Origin: Naumannella cuiyingiana
Lineage (GTDB): Bacteria; Actinomycetota; Actinomycetes; Propionibacteriales; Propionibacteriaceae
NCBI RefSeq assembly: GCF_013408305.1
Contig: NZ_JACBZS010000001.1
Location: forward strand, 3,100,001 to 3,164,000
Length of the DNA stretch: 64,000 nucleotides
Reading direction: 5' to 3'
Numbering within the stretch: the stretch's first letter is position 1; each line of letters starts with the position of its first letter. Below are positions 19,162 to 27,095 of this stretch, piece by piece. The notes beneath the pieces were generated by a model, which ran no database searches, was not told the origin of the DNA, and saw only the letters and a program-made list of their open reading frames with translations. The position numbers and the translations under genes are program-made.

Positions 19162-20717
19162 TGAGCGGCGCCATCGCGTGCGCGTGGTCGGTCGCCCTGC
19201 TGGGCATGCGCGGCCAGCCGGTCGAGATCGAGGCGGCGGTCGGCGGCGGCCTGCCGCGCACCGTCCTGGTCGGGCTGCCGGATGCGGCGCTCTACGAGGC
19301 TCGCGACCGCTGCCGGGCGGCGGTCGCCAGCAGCGGTTTCGACTGGCCCGCGTCGCTGATGACGATCAACCTGACACCGGCCTCGCTGCCCAAGGCCGGC
19401 TCGCACTACGACCTCGGCATCGTCGCCGCCGTGCTCGCCGCGACCGGGGTCGGCAGCGCCGATCGGATCGCCGGGCAGGTGTTCCTGGGCGAGCTCGGCC
19501 TGGACGGCCGGGTCCGGCCGGTGCGAGGTGTGCTGCCCGCCCTGCTGGCCGCGGTCGAGCACGGGTTCGACCGCGCGGTCGTGCCCGCGGCGCAATGGGC
19601 CGAGGCGGCGCTCGTCGACGGCATCGCCATCACCGGTGTCGCCGATCTGCGCGAGCTGGCCGACCTGCTGCGGGGCCGGCCCCGGCCGGTCCGGGCCGCG
19701 GAGCCGGAGCCGGCCGGCCGCGGCGAGCCCGCCGCGGGGCCCGAGCCGCCCGATCTCGCCGACGTGGCCGGGCAGCTCGAGGCGCGGTGGGCGCTGGAGG
19801 TGGCGGCCGCCGGACGCCACCACCTCTTCCTGCAGGGGCCGCCGGGCGTCGGCAAGACCATGCTCGCCGAGCGGTTGCCGGGCATCCTTCCTCCGCTGCG
19901 ACCGAGCGAGGGCCTCGAGGTCTGCGCGGTGCAGTCCCTGGCCGGTCGGGTGGTCAGCGACCGGGTGCCGGAGCTGCCGCCGCTGGCCGACCCGCACCAC
20001 ACGGCCTCGGTCGCGAGTTTGGTCGGCGGTGGTGCCCGGATCGCGCGGCCGGGTGCGGTCAGCCTCGCCCACCGCGGGGTGCTCTTCCTCGACGAGGCGG
20101 CCGAGTTCAGCCCGCGCGCCCTGGATGCCCTGCGCACCCCGCTGGAGACCGGCCAGGTGACCTTGGCCCGGGCCGCCGGGCAGGTGAGCTATCCCGCCAG
20201 CTTCCAGTTGCTGCTCGCCGCAAACCCCTGCCCGTGCGGCAATTCCGGGGTTGCCGGTGCGGTGTGTGAGTGTGCCCCCGCGGCGGTGCGGCGCTACCGC
20301 TCGCGGCTGTCGGGACCGGTCTTGGACCGGGTGGACATCCACCAGGAGCTGCGCCCGCTCCGCAAGGCGCTGTTGCGCAGCGCGCGGGAGCGGGCCGAAT
20401 CGAGCGCGGCGGTGGCGGCCCGGGTGGTAGGCGCCCGGCTGCGCGCTCTGGCGCGGATGACCGACACCCCGTGGACGACCAACGGCGAGGTGCCCGGGCC
20501 GTGGATCCGGGCGCACTGGCCCGCCCCGGGCGGGGTCGAGCTGGTGGAGGAGGCGATGCTGCGCGGCAAGATCAGCGGCCGCGGTGCGGACAAGGTCATC
20601 CGGGTCGCCTGGACGCTCGCCGACCTGGCCGGTCGCGACGGGCCGGGCCGCGACGAGGTCCGCCTCGCGCTCGCGCTGCGGCGGGGCGAGGCCGCGCTCG
20701 ATCGGGTGGCCGGATGA
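19161..20717 (+). CDS. comM: YifB family Mg chelatase-like AAA ATPase (ComM)
   Basis: A 518-residue protein. The N-terminal Lon-protease-like domain (about 1-170) carries no protease activity signature. The AAA+ domain has Walker A GPPGVGKTML (about residue 230) and Walker B LFLDEAAEF (about 310). The C-terminal MCM/Mg-chelatase helical domain has NPCPCGN. ComM is a hexameric helicase that helps branch migration during natural transformation and recombination. The ATG overlaps yraN and its stop overlaps dprA (ATGA), so all three are coupled. Confidence 0.92.
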   Translation: MSGAIACAWSVALLGMRGQPVEIEAAVGGGLPRTVLVGLPDAALYEARDRCRAAVASSGFDWPASLMTINLTPASLPKAGSHYDLGIVAAVLAATGVGSADRIAGQVFLGELGLDGRVRPVRGVLPALLAAVEHGFDRAVVPAAQWAEAALVDGIAITGVADLRELADLLRGRPRPVRAAEPEPAGRGEPAAGPEPPDLADVAGQLEARWALEVAAAGRHHLFLQGPPGVGKTMLAERLPGILPPLRPSEGLEVCAVQSLAGRVVSDRVPELPPLADPHHTASVASLVGGGARIARPGAVSLAHRGVLFLDEAAEFSPRALDALRTPLETGQVTLARAAGQVSYPASFQLLLAANPCPCGNSGVAGAVCECAPAAVRRYRSRLSGPVLDRVDIHQELRPLRKALLRSARERAESSAAVAARVVGARLRALARMTDTPWTTNGEVPGPWIRAHWPAPGGVELVEEAMLRGKISGRGADKVIRVAWTLADLAGRDGPGRDEVRLALALRRGEAALDRVAG

Positions 20718-21850
20718 GCGCCGCGGTCGGCGACGCCGAGCGCGAGGCGCGACTCGGGCTGAGCTGCGTTGTCGAGCCGGGCTCGCTCGAGGTGGCCAGG
20801 GCCGTCGCCGAGCACGGTGCGATCGCGGTCTGGGCGGGCCTGCGCGGGGGAAGCGGTGCGCTGGCCCGGCGGGCCTCGGCGCTCGACCTGACCGCTGTCG
20901 CGCGACAGGCGGTCGATGCCGGAGCGCGGTTCGTCATCCCCGGCGATGCGGAGTGGCCGCGCGGCCTCGACGACCTCGGGGCGGTGTCGACGCGGGCGAT
21001 CACCCCGGCCGAGCTGGGTGGCCTGCCGTTGGGGATCTGGTTGCGCGGGCCGGCCAGCGTCGCCGCGCGCTCCGTCGCCATCGTCGGCTCCCGCGCCAGC
21101 ACCGCCTACGGCGAGGGCGTCGCGGCCGATCTCGCGGCCGACCTGGCCGAGGCGGGGGTCGCGGTGATCTCCGGCGGCGCCTACGGCATCGACGCCGCCG
21201 CCCACCGCGGCGCACTGGCCGGCGGAGGAGCCACCGTCGCGGTGCTCGCCTGTGGGGTCGATGTCGCCTACCCGCAGGGCAATGCATCGCTGCTGGCCGC
21301 GATCGCCGCTGAGCACCTGGTGCTCTCCGAGCTTGCGCCGGGCAGCCACCCCACGCGGGTCCGGTTCCTCGCCCGGAACAGGCTGATCGCCGCGGCTACG
21401 AGCGCCGTCGTCGTGGTGGAGGCCGCGCACCGCTCCGGCGCGCGGAACACCGCGAGTTGGGCCCGCGCCCTCGGTCGCCCGCTGCTCGCCGTGCCCGGTC
21501 CGATCACCTCGGCCGGATCGGTGACGCCGAACCAGTTGATCCGCGATCACGTCGCCGAGGCGGTGACCGGGGCAGCCGACGTGCTGGAGATCATCGGGCG
21601 GGCCGGCGAGGACCTGGCGCCGGAGCTGCCGCCGGATGCGCCGCGCCCCGTCGACGCGCTGCCGGCGGACCTGTTGGGTCTGTTCGAGGCGCTTCCGGGC
21701 CGTGGCGGCATCGCGGCCGGTGATCTTGCGCTGCGGCTCGCCCGGGAGCTGCCGCGGGTGATCATCGACCTCGGTCGGCTGGAGGAGGCGGGGCTCGCCC
21801 TCCAGCTCCCCGACGGGCGGTGGAAGATCAGACCCGGCGGCGCGGGCTGA
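20714..21850 (+). CDS. dprA: DNA-processing protein DprA/Smf
   Basis: A 378-residue protein with an N-terminal helical region, a Rossmann-fold core (SVAIVGSRASTAYG, ISGGAYGIDAAAHRGAL, FLARNRLIAA, SGARNTASWA) and a C-terminal winged-helix-like DML1 domain (about 310-375). DprA binds single-stranded DNA and loads RecA during transformation. It is found in most bacteria whether or not competence is known. Coupled to comM by a 4-bp overlap. Confidence 0.94.
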   Translation: MSAAVGDAEREARLGLSCVVEPGSLEVARAVAEHGAIAVWAGLRGGSGALARRASALDLTAVARQAVDAGARFVIPGDAEWPRGLDDLGAVSTRAITPAELGGLPLGIWLRGPASVAARSVAIVGSRASTAYGEGVAADLAADLAEAGVAVISGGAYGIDAAAHRGALAGGGATVAVLACGVDVAYPQGNASLLAAIAAEHLVLSELAPGSHPTRVRFLARNRLIAAATSAVVVVEAAHRSGARNTASWARALGRPLLAVPGPITSAGSVTPNQLIRDHVAEAVTGAADVLEIIGRAGEDLAPELPPDAPRPVDALPADLLGLFEALPGRGGIAAGDLALRLARELPRVIIDLGRLEEAGLALQLPDGRWKIRPGGAG

Positions 21851-21922
21851 GGGGTCGTCTGGCAGGGGAGCGGGGCATCGTCCGCCCGGCCCGGATGTCG
21901 ATGGCGTGGAAGGCTGTGCTGT

Positions 21923-22516
21923 ATGAGCTTCTATGCGCGAAGGTCGCCGCGGCTGGCGCGCCAGATCGCCGCCGACGTGTTCGTGGCCTGCTGGCTGGTC
22001 GCATGGTTCGTGATCGGCCGGATCGCCGACGGTGTGGTCCGTGCGATCGCGGATCCGGTGCGGGGGATCGCCGGTTCGGTCGCGGACGTGCGGCGCGACC
22101 TGGACGGCGCGGCCGACCAGGTCGGCGGCGTACCCGGCCTGGGCGACATGCTGCGGGCGCCGTTCGAGGCGGCCAGCGGCAATCTCGGCGGCGTCGTGGA
22201 CGCCGCCGAGCAGCAGATCCGGGCCGTCGAACAGGCCGCGACCCTGGTCGGCGTGCTGACCTTCGCCGTGCCGGCGCTGATCATGATCGTCTGGTGGCTG
22301 CCGGGCCGGCTGCGGTTCCACGCGGACAACCGTGCGGCGCGGGCGATGCTGCGAGCCGGCCACGGCGCGGACCTGCTGGCGCTACGGGCGATCGCCCGCC
22401 AACCCCTGCCACGGCTCGCCCGTACCGGCGTTGACTTCGCCGAGGGCTGGCGGACGCGCGACCCGGAGACGATCGGCCGTCTCGCCGCGCTCGAACTGGA
22501 ACGGGTCGGGCTGTAG
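21923..22516 (+). CDS. Actinobacterial membrane protein of unknown function
   Basis: A 197-residue protein with one hydrophobic segment near the N-terminus (VFVACWLVAWFVIG, about 19-32) and a second at about 112-128. They enclose an extracytoplasmic, probably helical region of about 75 residues rich in Asp, Ala and Val. The C-terminal cytoplasmic tail is basic. It follows dprA after 72 bp. No domain is recognised. Confidence 0.75.
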   Translation: MSFYARRSPRLARQIAADVFVACWLVAWFVIGRIADGVVRAIADPVRGIAGSVADVRRDLDGAADQVGGVPGLGDMLRAPFEAASGNLGGVVDAAEQQIRAVEQAATLVGVLTFAVPALIMIVWWLPGRLRFHADNRAARAMLRAGHGADLLALRAIARQPLPRLARTGVDFAEGWRTRDPETIGRLAALELERVGL

Positions 22517-22552
22517 CGCGGTCGCGACCGCCGCCAGCGCCTCGCCCGCCGC

Positions 22553-22825
22553 TCAGGCGATCAGATCCGCATACTCGGGATGGTCGGCAACGAACCGTGC
22601 GGTGTAGGGACACTGCGGAATGACCCGCCAGCCGAGCTCGCGGGCCCGGTCCAGGGCGAAGGAGGTCAGCTTGCCGGCGATGCCACGGCCCTGCCGCGCG
22701 GGATCCGTCTCGGTGTGGGTGAATGTGGCCACGTCGCCGGCCAGCGCGTAGTCGATCAGACCGACCACCTCGCCGGCGTCCTCGGCCAGGAAGCGTGCCC
22801 CCGCCTCGTCGTGTCGCAGCTCCAT
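22553..22825 (-). CDS. GNAT-like N-acetyltransferase (GNAT_acetyltr_2 type)
   Basis: A 90-residue short acetyltransferase-fold protein. ATFTHTETDPARQGRGIAGKL contains the acetyl-CoA pyrophosphate loop (QGRGIAGKL), and PQCPYTARFV is typical of the YidJ/Gtn10-like group. Substrate unknown. The ATG follows GGAGGAA at 6 nt. It is convergent with the preceding membrane protein, 36 bp away. Confidence 0.85.
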   Translation of the reverse strand: MELRHDEAGARFLAEDAGEVVGLIDYALAGDVATFTHTETDPARQGRGIAGKLTSFALDRARELGWRVIPQCPYTARFVADHPEYADLIA

Positions 22826-22897
22826 CGTCTGTTCCTCCTCCGGTTCGCGGTCATCTCCGACGCTCGGACCGCACAGTGATCACATGCCGGTCCATGA

Positions 22898-23503
22898 TCA
22901 GATCCAGCCGTTGCGCCGGGCCAGCCTGGCCGCCTCGTGCCGGTTGGCGACGGCCAGCTTGGTGACGGCCGCGGACAGATAGTTGCGGACCGTGCCCACC
23001 GACAGCGCCGCGCGGCTGGCGATCTCGTCGATCGGCGAGCCGTCGGCGGCCAGGGCGAGCACATCGGCCTCTCGCGGTGACAGCGGCGAGTCGCCGGCCC
23101 CGATCGCCTCCGCGGCCAGCTCGGGATCGACATAGCGGCCGCCGTCGTTGATCGTCCGGATCACCGTGGCCAGCACCTGCGCCGAGACCGTCTTGGGCAC
23201 GAAACCCCGCACGCCCGCGGCCAGCGCCGCCTTCAGGTAGCCGGGACGGCCGTGGCTGGTGACGATCATGCAGGCGCATCCGGGCACCTGCGCCACGATC
23301 TGCTTGGCGGCCTCGATCCCGTCCAGCCCCGGCATCTGCAGATCCAGGACCGCCACATCGGGGGTGGCGTGACGGGCCGCCGCGACGGCCTCGGTGCCGG
23401 AACCGGCCTGGGCGACCACCGCGAGGTCGTCCTCCAGGTCCAGCAGTCCGGCGAGCGCGTCGCGGATCAGGCCCTCGTCGTCGGCGAGCAGGATCGAGAT
23501 CAC
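22898..23503 (-). CDS. LuxR/NarL-family response regulator
   Basis: A 201-residue two-component regulator. The receiver domain has LADDEGLIRDAL (acidic pocket), VLDLQMPG (phosphoacceptor Asp near residue 53), VTSHGRPGYL and the Lys in FVPKT. The C-terminal LuxR helix-turn-helix has LSPREADVLALAADG and LSVGTVRNYLS. It overlaps the histidine kinase gene by 4 bp (ATGA). Its targets are unknown; no matching operator could be assigned. Confidence 0.92.
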   Translation of the reverse strand: MISILLADDEGLIRDALAGLLDLEDDLAVVAQAGSGTEAVAAARHATPDVAVLDLQMPGLDGIEAAKQIVAQVPGCACMIVTSHGRPGYLKAALAAGVRGFVPKTVSAQVLATVIRTINDGGRYVDPELAAEAIGAGDSPLSPREADVLALAADGSPIDEIASRAALSVGTVRNYLSAAVTKLAVANRHEAARLARRNGWI

Positions 23504-24762
23504 CGTGCCAGCCTTTCACGCTCGCCGCGCCGACCGGGGATCGCCGGTCGGGCGGCGATACCCCGGCCGCCGCGGGCGGGATCTGTCAACGGCACCTCGG
23601 CCTGCACCGCGAATCGCCTGTCGTCGGACCGGGTACGCAGCTCGCCGCGGACGCTGGCCAGCCGCTCCCGCAATCCGGTCAGCCCCGACCCGCCGACGTG
23701 ATCGGCCGGGGATTCGCGTACCCCGTCGTTGGTGATCACCAGGCGAACCCGGTCCCCGAGGCGATCCAGTCGGACGGTGACCCGGGTCGCGGTGGCGTGC
23801 CGGAGCAGGTTCGTCACCGATTCGCGCAGCACCCAGCCCAGCGCCTCCGACACCGGTTGGGGTAGACCGTCGGGGTCGCCGGCGATCTCGGCCCGGACGC
23901 CGGCCGACTCCAGCACGGACCGGGCGCCCACCAGCTCGTGGGCCAGGGTCGTGTGCCGATAGCCGCGCACCACCTCGCGTACCTCCTTGCCCGCGTCCTC
24001 GACGAGCTGATGCACCTCGCGCATCTGGACCGCGGACTCTGCGCTGCGGCCGCGATCGGCGAGGCCCGCGGCCAGCTCGCTCTTCACGGCCACGGTCGAC
24101 AGCGTGCGGCCGAAGACATCGTGCAGGTCCCGGGAGAAGCGCAGACGCTCCTCCGCCACGGCGAGCCGGGCCGCCGTGTCGCGGGCCGACTGCAGCTCCC
24201 AGAGCACCCGCAGCATCCACGCGGTGTGCCAGAACGTGAGCAACACGAAGGGCGCGATCGCCGCGACCAGGATCGTGAGGCCGAGCGTGGCCCCGGCCGA
24301 GCCCGGACCGGGGAAGATCATCAACATTGCCGCCGACAGTCCGGAGGTGACGACGGAGGCGACCAACACATCGCGGAAACCGAGGATCGGCGTCACGCAG
24401 GAGAAGGCGTAGATCAGGGTGTAGGCGCCGAGCAGCGGCTGGATGAAGGCAGCGGACGCGACCGAGGCCAGCACACCCAGGGCGACCCACCCCACGAGCC
24501 TCCAGTCCGGCGGCCAGGACAGGCGCAGCGTGGAACGGCGGCGCATCGCCGCGAGAGTGCGACGGATGACCAGCGCCCCGACCACCGCCACGACCAGGGA
24601 GCCGACCAGGGCGAGAACTCCGCGCACCGGCTCGTCTGCGGCGCTTCGTCCCATCACGAAGAACACGAGCGGGATCGTCATCGGGGTGAGATACATGGTC
24701 CAGCGCAGGTAGAACTCCAGGCGCCGCGCATTGACCTGCGCCCATCCGGCGGTGTCCGACAT
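23500..24762 (-). CDS. Sensor histidine kinase, DesK/NarX type
   Basis: A 420-residue membrane sensor. The N-terminal half holds about five to six hydrophobic segments with only short loops, so it probably senses a membrane-linked signal. The HisKA_3 domain has FSRDLHDVFGRTLS with His about 214. The HATPase domain has ESVTNLLRHA (N box) and GGSGLTGLRERL (G box). It phosphorylates the regulator encoded immediately downstream. CAGGAT lies 7 nt before the ATG, a possible -10. Confidence 0.9.
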   Translation of the reverse strand: MSDTAGWAQVNARRLEFYLRWTMYLTPMTIPLVFFVMGRSAADEPVRGVLALVGSLVVAVVGALVIRRTLAAMRRRSTLRLSWPPDWRLVGWVALGVLASVASAAFIQPLLGAYTLIYAFSCVTPILGFRDVLVASVVTSGLSAAMLMIFPGPGSAGATLGLTILVAAIAPFVLLTFWHTAWMLRVLWELQSARDTAARLAVAEERLRFSRDLHDVFGRTLSTVAVKSELAAGLADRGRSAESAVQMREVHQLVEDAGKEVREVVRGYRHTTLAHELVGARSVLESAGVRAEIAGDPDGLPQPVSEALGWVLRESVTNLLRHATATRVTVRLDRLGDRVRLVITNDGVRESPADHVGGSGLTGLRERLASVRGELRTRSDDRRFAVQAEVPLTDPARGGRGIAARPAIPGRRGERERLAR

Positions 24763-24807
24763 GGCGACGATCCTGCCACCGACGAGCGGGCGCGGGCGTT
24801 CGGCGAC

Positions 24808-24824
24808 TCATGCGCTGGGCATGA
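24808..24824. terminator. 6-bp inverted repeat between the thioesterase and kinase genes
   Basis: TCATGC (24808-24813) and GCATGA (24819-24824) with a 5-nt loop lie 7 bp downstream of the thioesterase stop. No T-tract follows, so it may be an operator for the kinase gene instead. Confidence 0.25.
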
Positions 24825-24830
24825 CGCCTG

Positions 24831-25475
24831 TCAGGTGGACGCTGCCGGCCCGGGCCGGCCGAGCTCCAACCCCAGATCGCCGGGGGCGTCGGCGGGCACG
24901 GTACGCGGTGCCACCCACAGGCCGCGGGCGGTCGCGGTCACCACCCCATCGGCCTCGACCTCGCCGGTGATCCAGACCTTGCGGCCGCCCGGGTCGTCGG
25001 GACGCGCGCGGATCACCAGTTCGGTGAACAGTGGGGTCGCGGCCAGGTAGTCGATCGTCAGAGTGCGGGTGAACCGCAGCCCGTCGCGTGGTTGGGCCCG
25101 TCCCAGGACCGAGTCCAGCAGGGCGGCCACCATGCCGCCGTGCACCCGACCGGGCGGCCCCTGGTAGCCGACCCCGAGCGTCGTCCGGCCCACCCACGCA
25201 TCCTCGGCCTTGTCCCAGCGCACCACGGGCGCCAGCGGATTCGCGGGGCCGCCGATCAGGGCGCGGCTCTGCCCGTGCACACCCGACAGCCGCTGCCAGA
25301 AGGCGCGAACGGCATCCTGTGGGTCCGCCGCGTACGGCTCCAGCAACTCCCGCGCCCGGTCCAGCACGTCCGCGAGCTCCGGCGGCGGTGTCTCGTCGTC
25401 GCCCGTCCGCACGACCAGGTCGATGATCTCGCGCAACCGCGCTGCCGTCGGTTCCCACGGTGACGAATGGCTCAC
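24831..25475 (-). CDS. Hotdog-fold thioesterase (PaaI-like)
   Basis: A 214-residue protein. An N-terminal helical stretch of about 80 residues precedes a single hotdog domain with GYQGPPGRVHGGMVAALLDS, whose VHGGM-helix is the acyl-CoA thioesterase signature, and FTRTLTIDYLAATP. It should hydrolyse an acyl-CoA; the chain type is unknown. GTG start with TAAGCT 7 nt upstream, implying a leaderless mRNA. Confidence 0.87.
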   Translation of the reverse strand: MSHSSPWEPTAARLREIIDLVVRTGDDETPPPELADVLDRARELLEPYAADPQDAVRAFWQRLSGVHGQSRALIGGPANPLAPVVRWDKAEDAWVGRTTLGVGYQGPPGRVHGGMVAALLDSVLGRAQPRDGLRFTRTLTIDYLAATPLFTELVIRARPDDPGGRKVWITGEVEADGVVTATARGLWVAPRTVPADAPGDLGLELGRPGPAAST

Positions 25476-25482
25476 CCGCGGG

Positions 25483-25488
25483 AGCTTA
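25483..25488 (-). promoter_or_regulatory. -10 element of the thioesterase gene (leaderless)
   Basis: On the minus strand TAAGCT lies 7 nt before the GTG start. The same hexamer and spacing precede the DUF3090 gene at 51984-51989. Confidence 0.5.
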
Positions 25489-25529
25489 GCGTTCGATAGG
25501 TGGCCGACGGTGCGCGAGACCCGCAGGGC

Positions 25530-26105
25530 CTACCGCACGACGTCGTAGACGGCCTTGACGACCCCGTTGCCGTAGGCCTCGGACTCGCGCAGCGTCAGCC
25601 GCTGCTCGGCCTGGTTGCTGCGGCTGAAGATGCTCTTGCCCTCCCCGAGCAGGACCGGGAACACCAGCAGGTTGTACCGGTCGATCAGGCCCGCGTCGGC
25701 GAGGCTGCGGGCGACCTCCCCGCTGCCATGGACGAAGATGCCGCCACCGTCGGTCTGCTTCAGGGCCGCGACATCGTCGACCGAGCGCAGGATGGTGGTC
25801 TCGCCCCAGCCGCCGACGAGGTCCTGCTCACCGAGCGTGGTGGACAGCACATACTTCGGAAGATCCTGGTACGCCGCATGATCGGCCGACTGCGACCAGA
25901 ACGGCGCGAACGCCTGATAGCTGCGGCGGCCGAAAAGCAGCGCCCCGGTGTCGGCCAGCTCCTCGCCCTTCAGGGCGAAGGCCGCCTCCTCGAACGGGGT
26001 GCGGAAGACCCAGCCGCCGCCCGGGTGCCCCTCGACGTCACCGCCGGGGGAGTCCATCACGCCGTCCAACGTGACGAACCCCGTCCATACCAATTCCCTG
26101 GCCAT
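25530..26105 (-). CDS. Dihydrofolate reductase-family protein (RibD C-terminal-like)
   Basis: A 191-residue reductase-fold protein: LVWTGFVTLDGVMDSPGGD at the N-terminus, LFGRRSYQAFAPFW, KYVLSTTL, IFVHGSGEVARSL and VFPVLLGEGKSIF. This is the YwjB/YyaP branch of the DHFR/RibD fold, usually NADPH-binding but of unknown substrate and not a true folate enzyme. The ATG at MARELVW is chosen because GAGGGAG lies upstream and the extra N-terminal codons look non-coding. Divergent from yaaA. Confidence 0.88.
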   Translation of the reverse strand: MARELVWTGFVTLDGVMDSPGGDVEGHPGGGWVFRTPFEEAAFALKGEELADTGALLFGRRSYQAFAPFWSQSADHAAYQDLPKYVLSTTLGEQDLVGGWGETTILRSVDDVAALKQTDGGGIFVHGSGEVARSLADAGLIDRYNLLVFPVLLGEGKSIFSRSNQAEQRLTLRESEAYGNGVVKAVYDVVR

Positions 26106-26202
26106 CTCGCTCAACTCCCTCGATGTGGGCCACTCGTGCAGCGGCGCTCGCGCGAAGAATAGGTGGGCAAAGGGTGACAGCACTGGCCCTCGCCGGTCGG
26201 GC

Positions 26203-26208
26203 TAGCCT
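26203..26208 (+). promoter_or_regulatory. -10 element of yaaA (leaderless)
   Basis: TAGCCT, 6 nt before the GTG at 26215; no ribosome binding site is present. Confidence 0.5.
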
Positions 26209-26214
26209 GTCGCG

Positions 26215-26967
26215 GTGCTGATCCTGCTGCCTCCGTCGGAGGGCAAGCGCCGCCCGGTCCGGGGTCGGTCGCTCGATCTTTCGGCGCTGTCCTTCCCCGA
26301 CCTTGCCGGGCTCCGGGAGCAGGTGATCGCTGCCACCGTCGAGGCCGCCGGGCGATCCGATGCCGCACGGCTGTTCGGGGTCTCCGCCGGGCTGGCGGGC
26401 GAGGTGGCCCGCAATGCCGCGCTCGCCTCCGCGCCGACGGCGCGCGCCGACCGGGTCTACGACGGCGTGCTCTACCGGGCACTCGACCCGGGCTCGCTGG
26501 ACGCCGCGGCCAGGCGTCGGGCGGGCCGGTGGCTGGTGATCAGTTCCGCCCTGTTCGGGGCGCTGCGGCCGGCCGACCGGATCCCTGCCTACAAATTGTC
26601 GATGGGTGCCCGGCTGCCGGGCCTGCCCGAGCTGGCCGCGCTCTGGCGTACCGCCCTGCGGGGTCCCCTCGATGCTGCGGCCGGCACCGGTCTGGTCGTC
26701 GACTGCCGGTCCGGCAGCTATGCGGCTGCCTGGCGGCCGGCGCCGCCCGCCCGCTGGGTCCGGGTTGAGGTGCCCGGCGCGACCCACGACGCGAAGTTCG
26801 CCCGCGGGCTGGTGGCCCGCGCCGTGTGCGCCCACCCGGGCGTGCCGACGACGCCGGAGGACCTGGCCGACCTGCTGCCGGCCGGCTGGGTGGTCGGGCT
26901 GGACACCCGATCCGCACCGGCTGCGCGGCTCGAGGTCTCGGCACCCGCCGGATCCGCGGTTCCTTGA
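26215..26967 (+). CDS. yaaA: YaaA family peroxide-stress protein
   Basis: A 250-residue protein with the family hallmarks LILLPPSEGKR at the N-terminus, RVYDGVLYRAL, ISSALFGALRPADRIPAYKLSM and a late SGSYAAAW. YaaA lowers intracellular free iron under peroxide stress in E. coli and binds DNA; its role in actinobacteria is inferred. The start is fixed by the -10 box 6 nt upstream. It ends just before a structured region that leads into the exopolysaccharide operon. Confidence 0.9.
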   Translation: MLILLPPSEGKRRPVRGRSLDLSALSFPDLAGLREQVIAATVEAAGRSDAARLFGVSAGLAGEVARNAALASAPTARADRVYDGVLYRALDPGSLDAAARRRAGRWLVISSALFGALRPADRIPAYKLSMGARLPGLPELAALWRTALRGPLDAAAGTGLVVDCRSGSYAAAWRPAPPARWVRVEVPGATHDAKFARGLVARAVCAHPGVPTTPEDLADLLPAGWVVGLDTRSAPAARLEVSAPAGSAVP

Positions 26968-26976
26968 TCGTGGTCA

Positions 26977-27069
26977 CGATTTGGTAGCCTCCCTCCTCGG
27001 GACTGCACCACTCGGCATCGGCCGAGGACCAAATCGGGGGTCGTGGGGTCCCGTACTGTCGGCGACCCC
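26977..27069 (+). promoter_or_regulatory. Structured leader upstream of the exopolysaccharide operon
   Basis: Two consecutive foldable elements lie here. Element 1: CGATTTGG (26977-26984) pairs with CCAAATCG (27029-27036) and encloses TCCTCGG (26994-27000) paired with CCGAGGA (27022-27028), with a 9-nt bulge on the 5' side. Element 2: GGGGTCG (27037-27043) pairs with CGACCCC (27063-27069). The first gene of the operon begins 26 nt later. The element could be an attenuator or cis-acting RNA, or it could terminate yaaA, though no T-tract is seen. Confidence 0.4.
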
Positions 27070-27095
27070 TGCGCACTTATCGATTGGGGGAGCGG

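Noticed and set aside
22518-22531. 14-bp perfect palindrome GCGGTCGCGACCGC between convergent genes
   Set aside because: No loop for a terminator and no promoter nearby; such GC palindromes are expected by chance at this composition.
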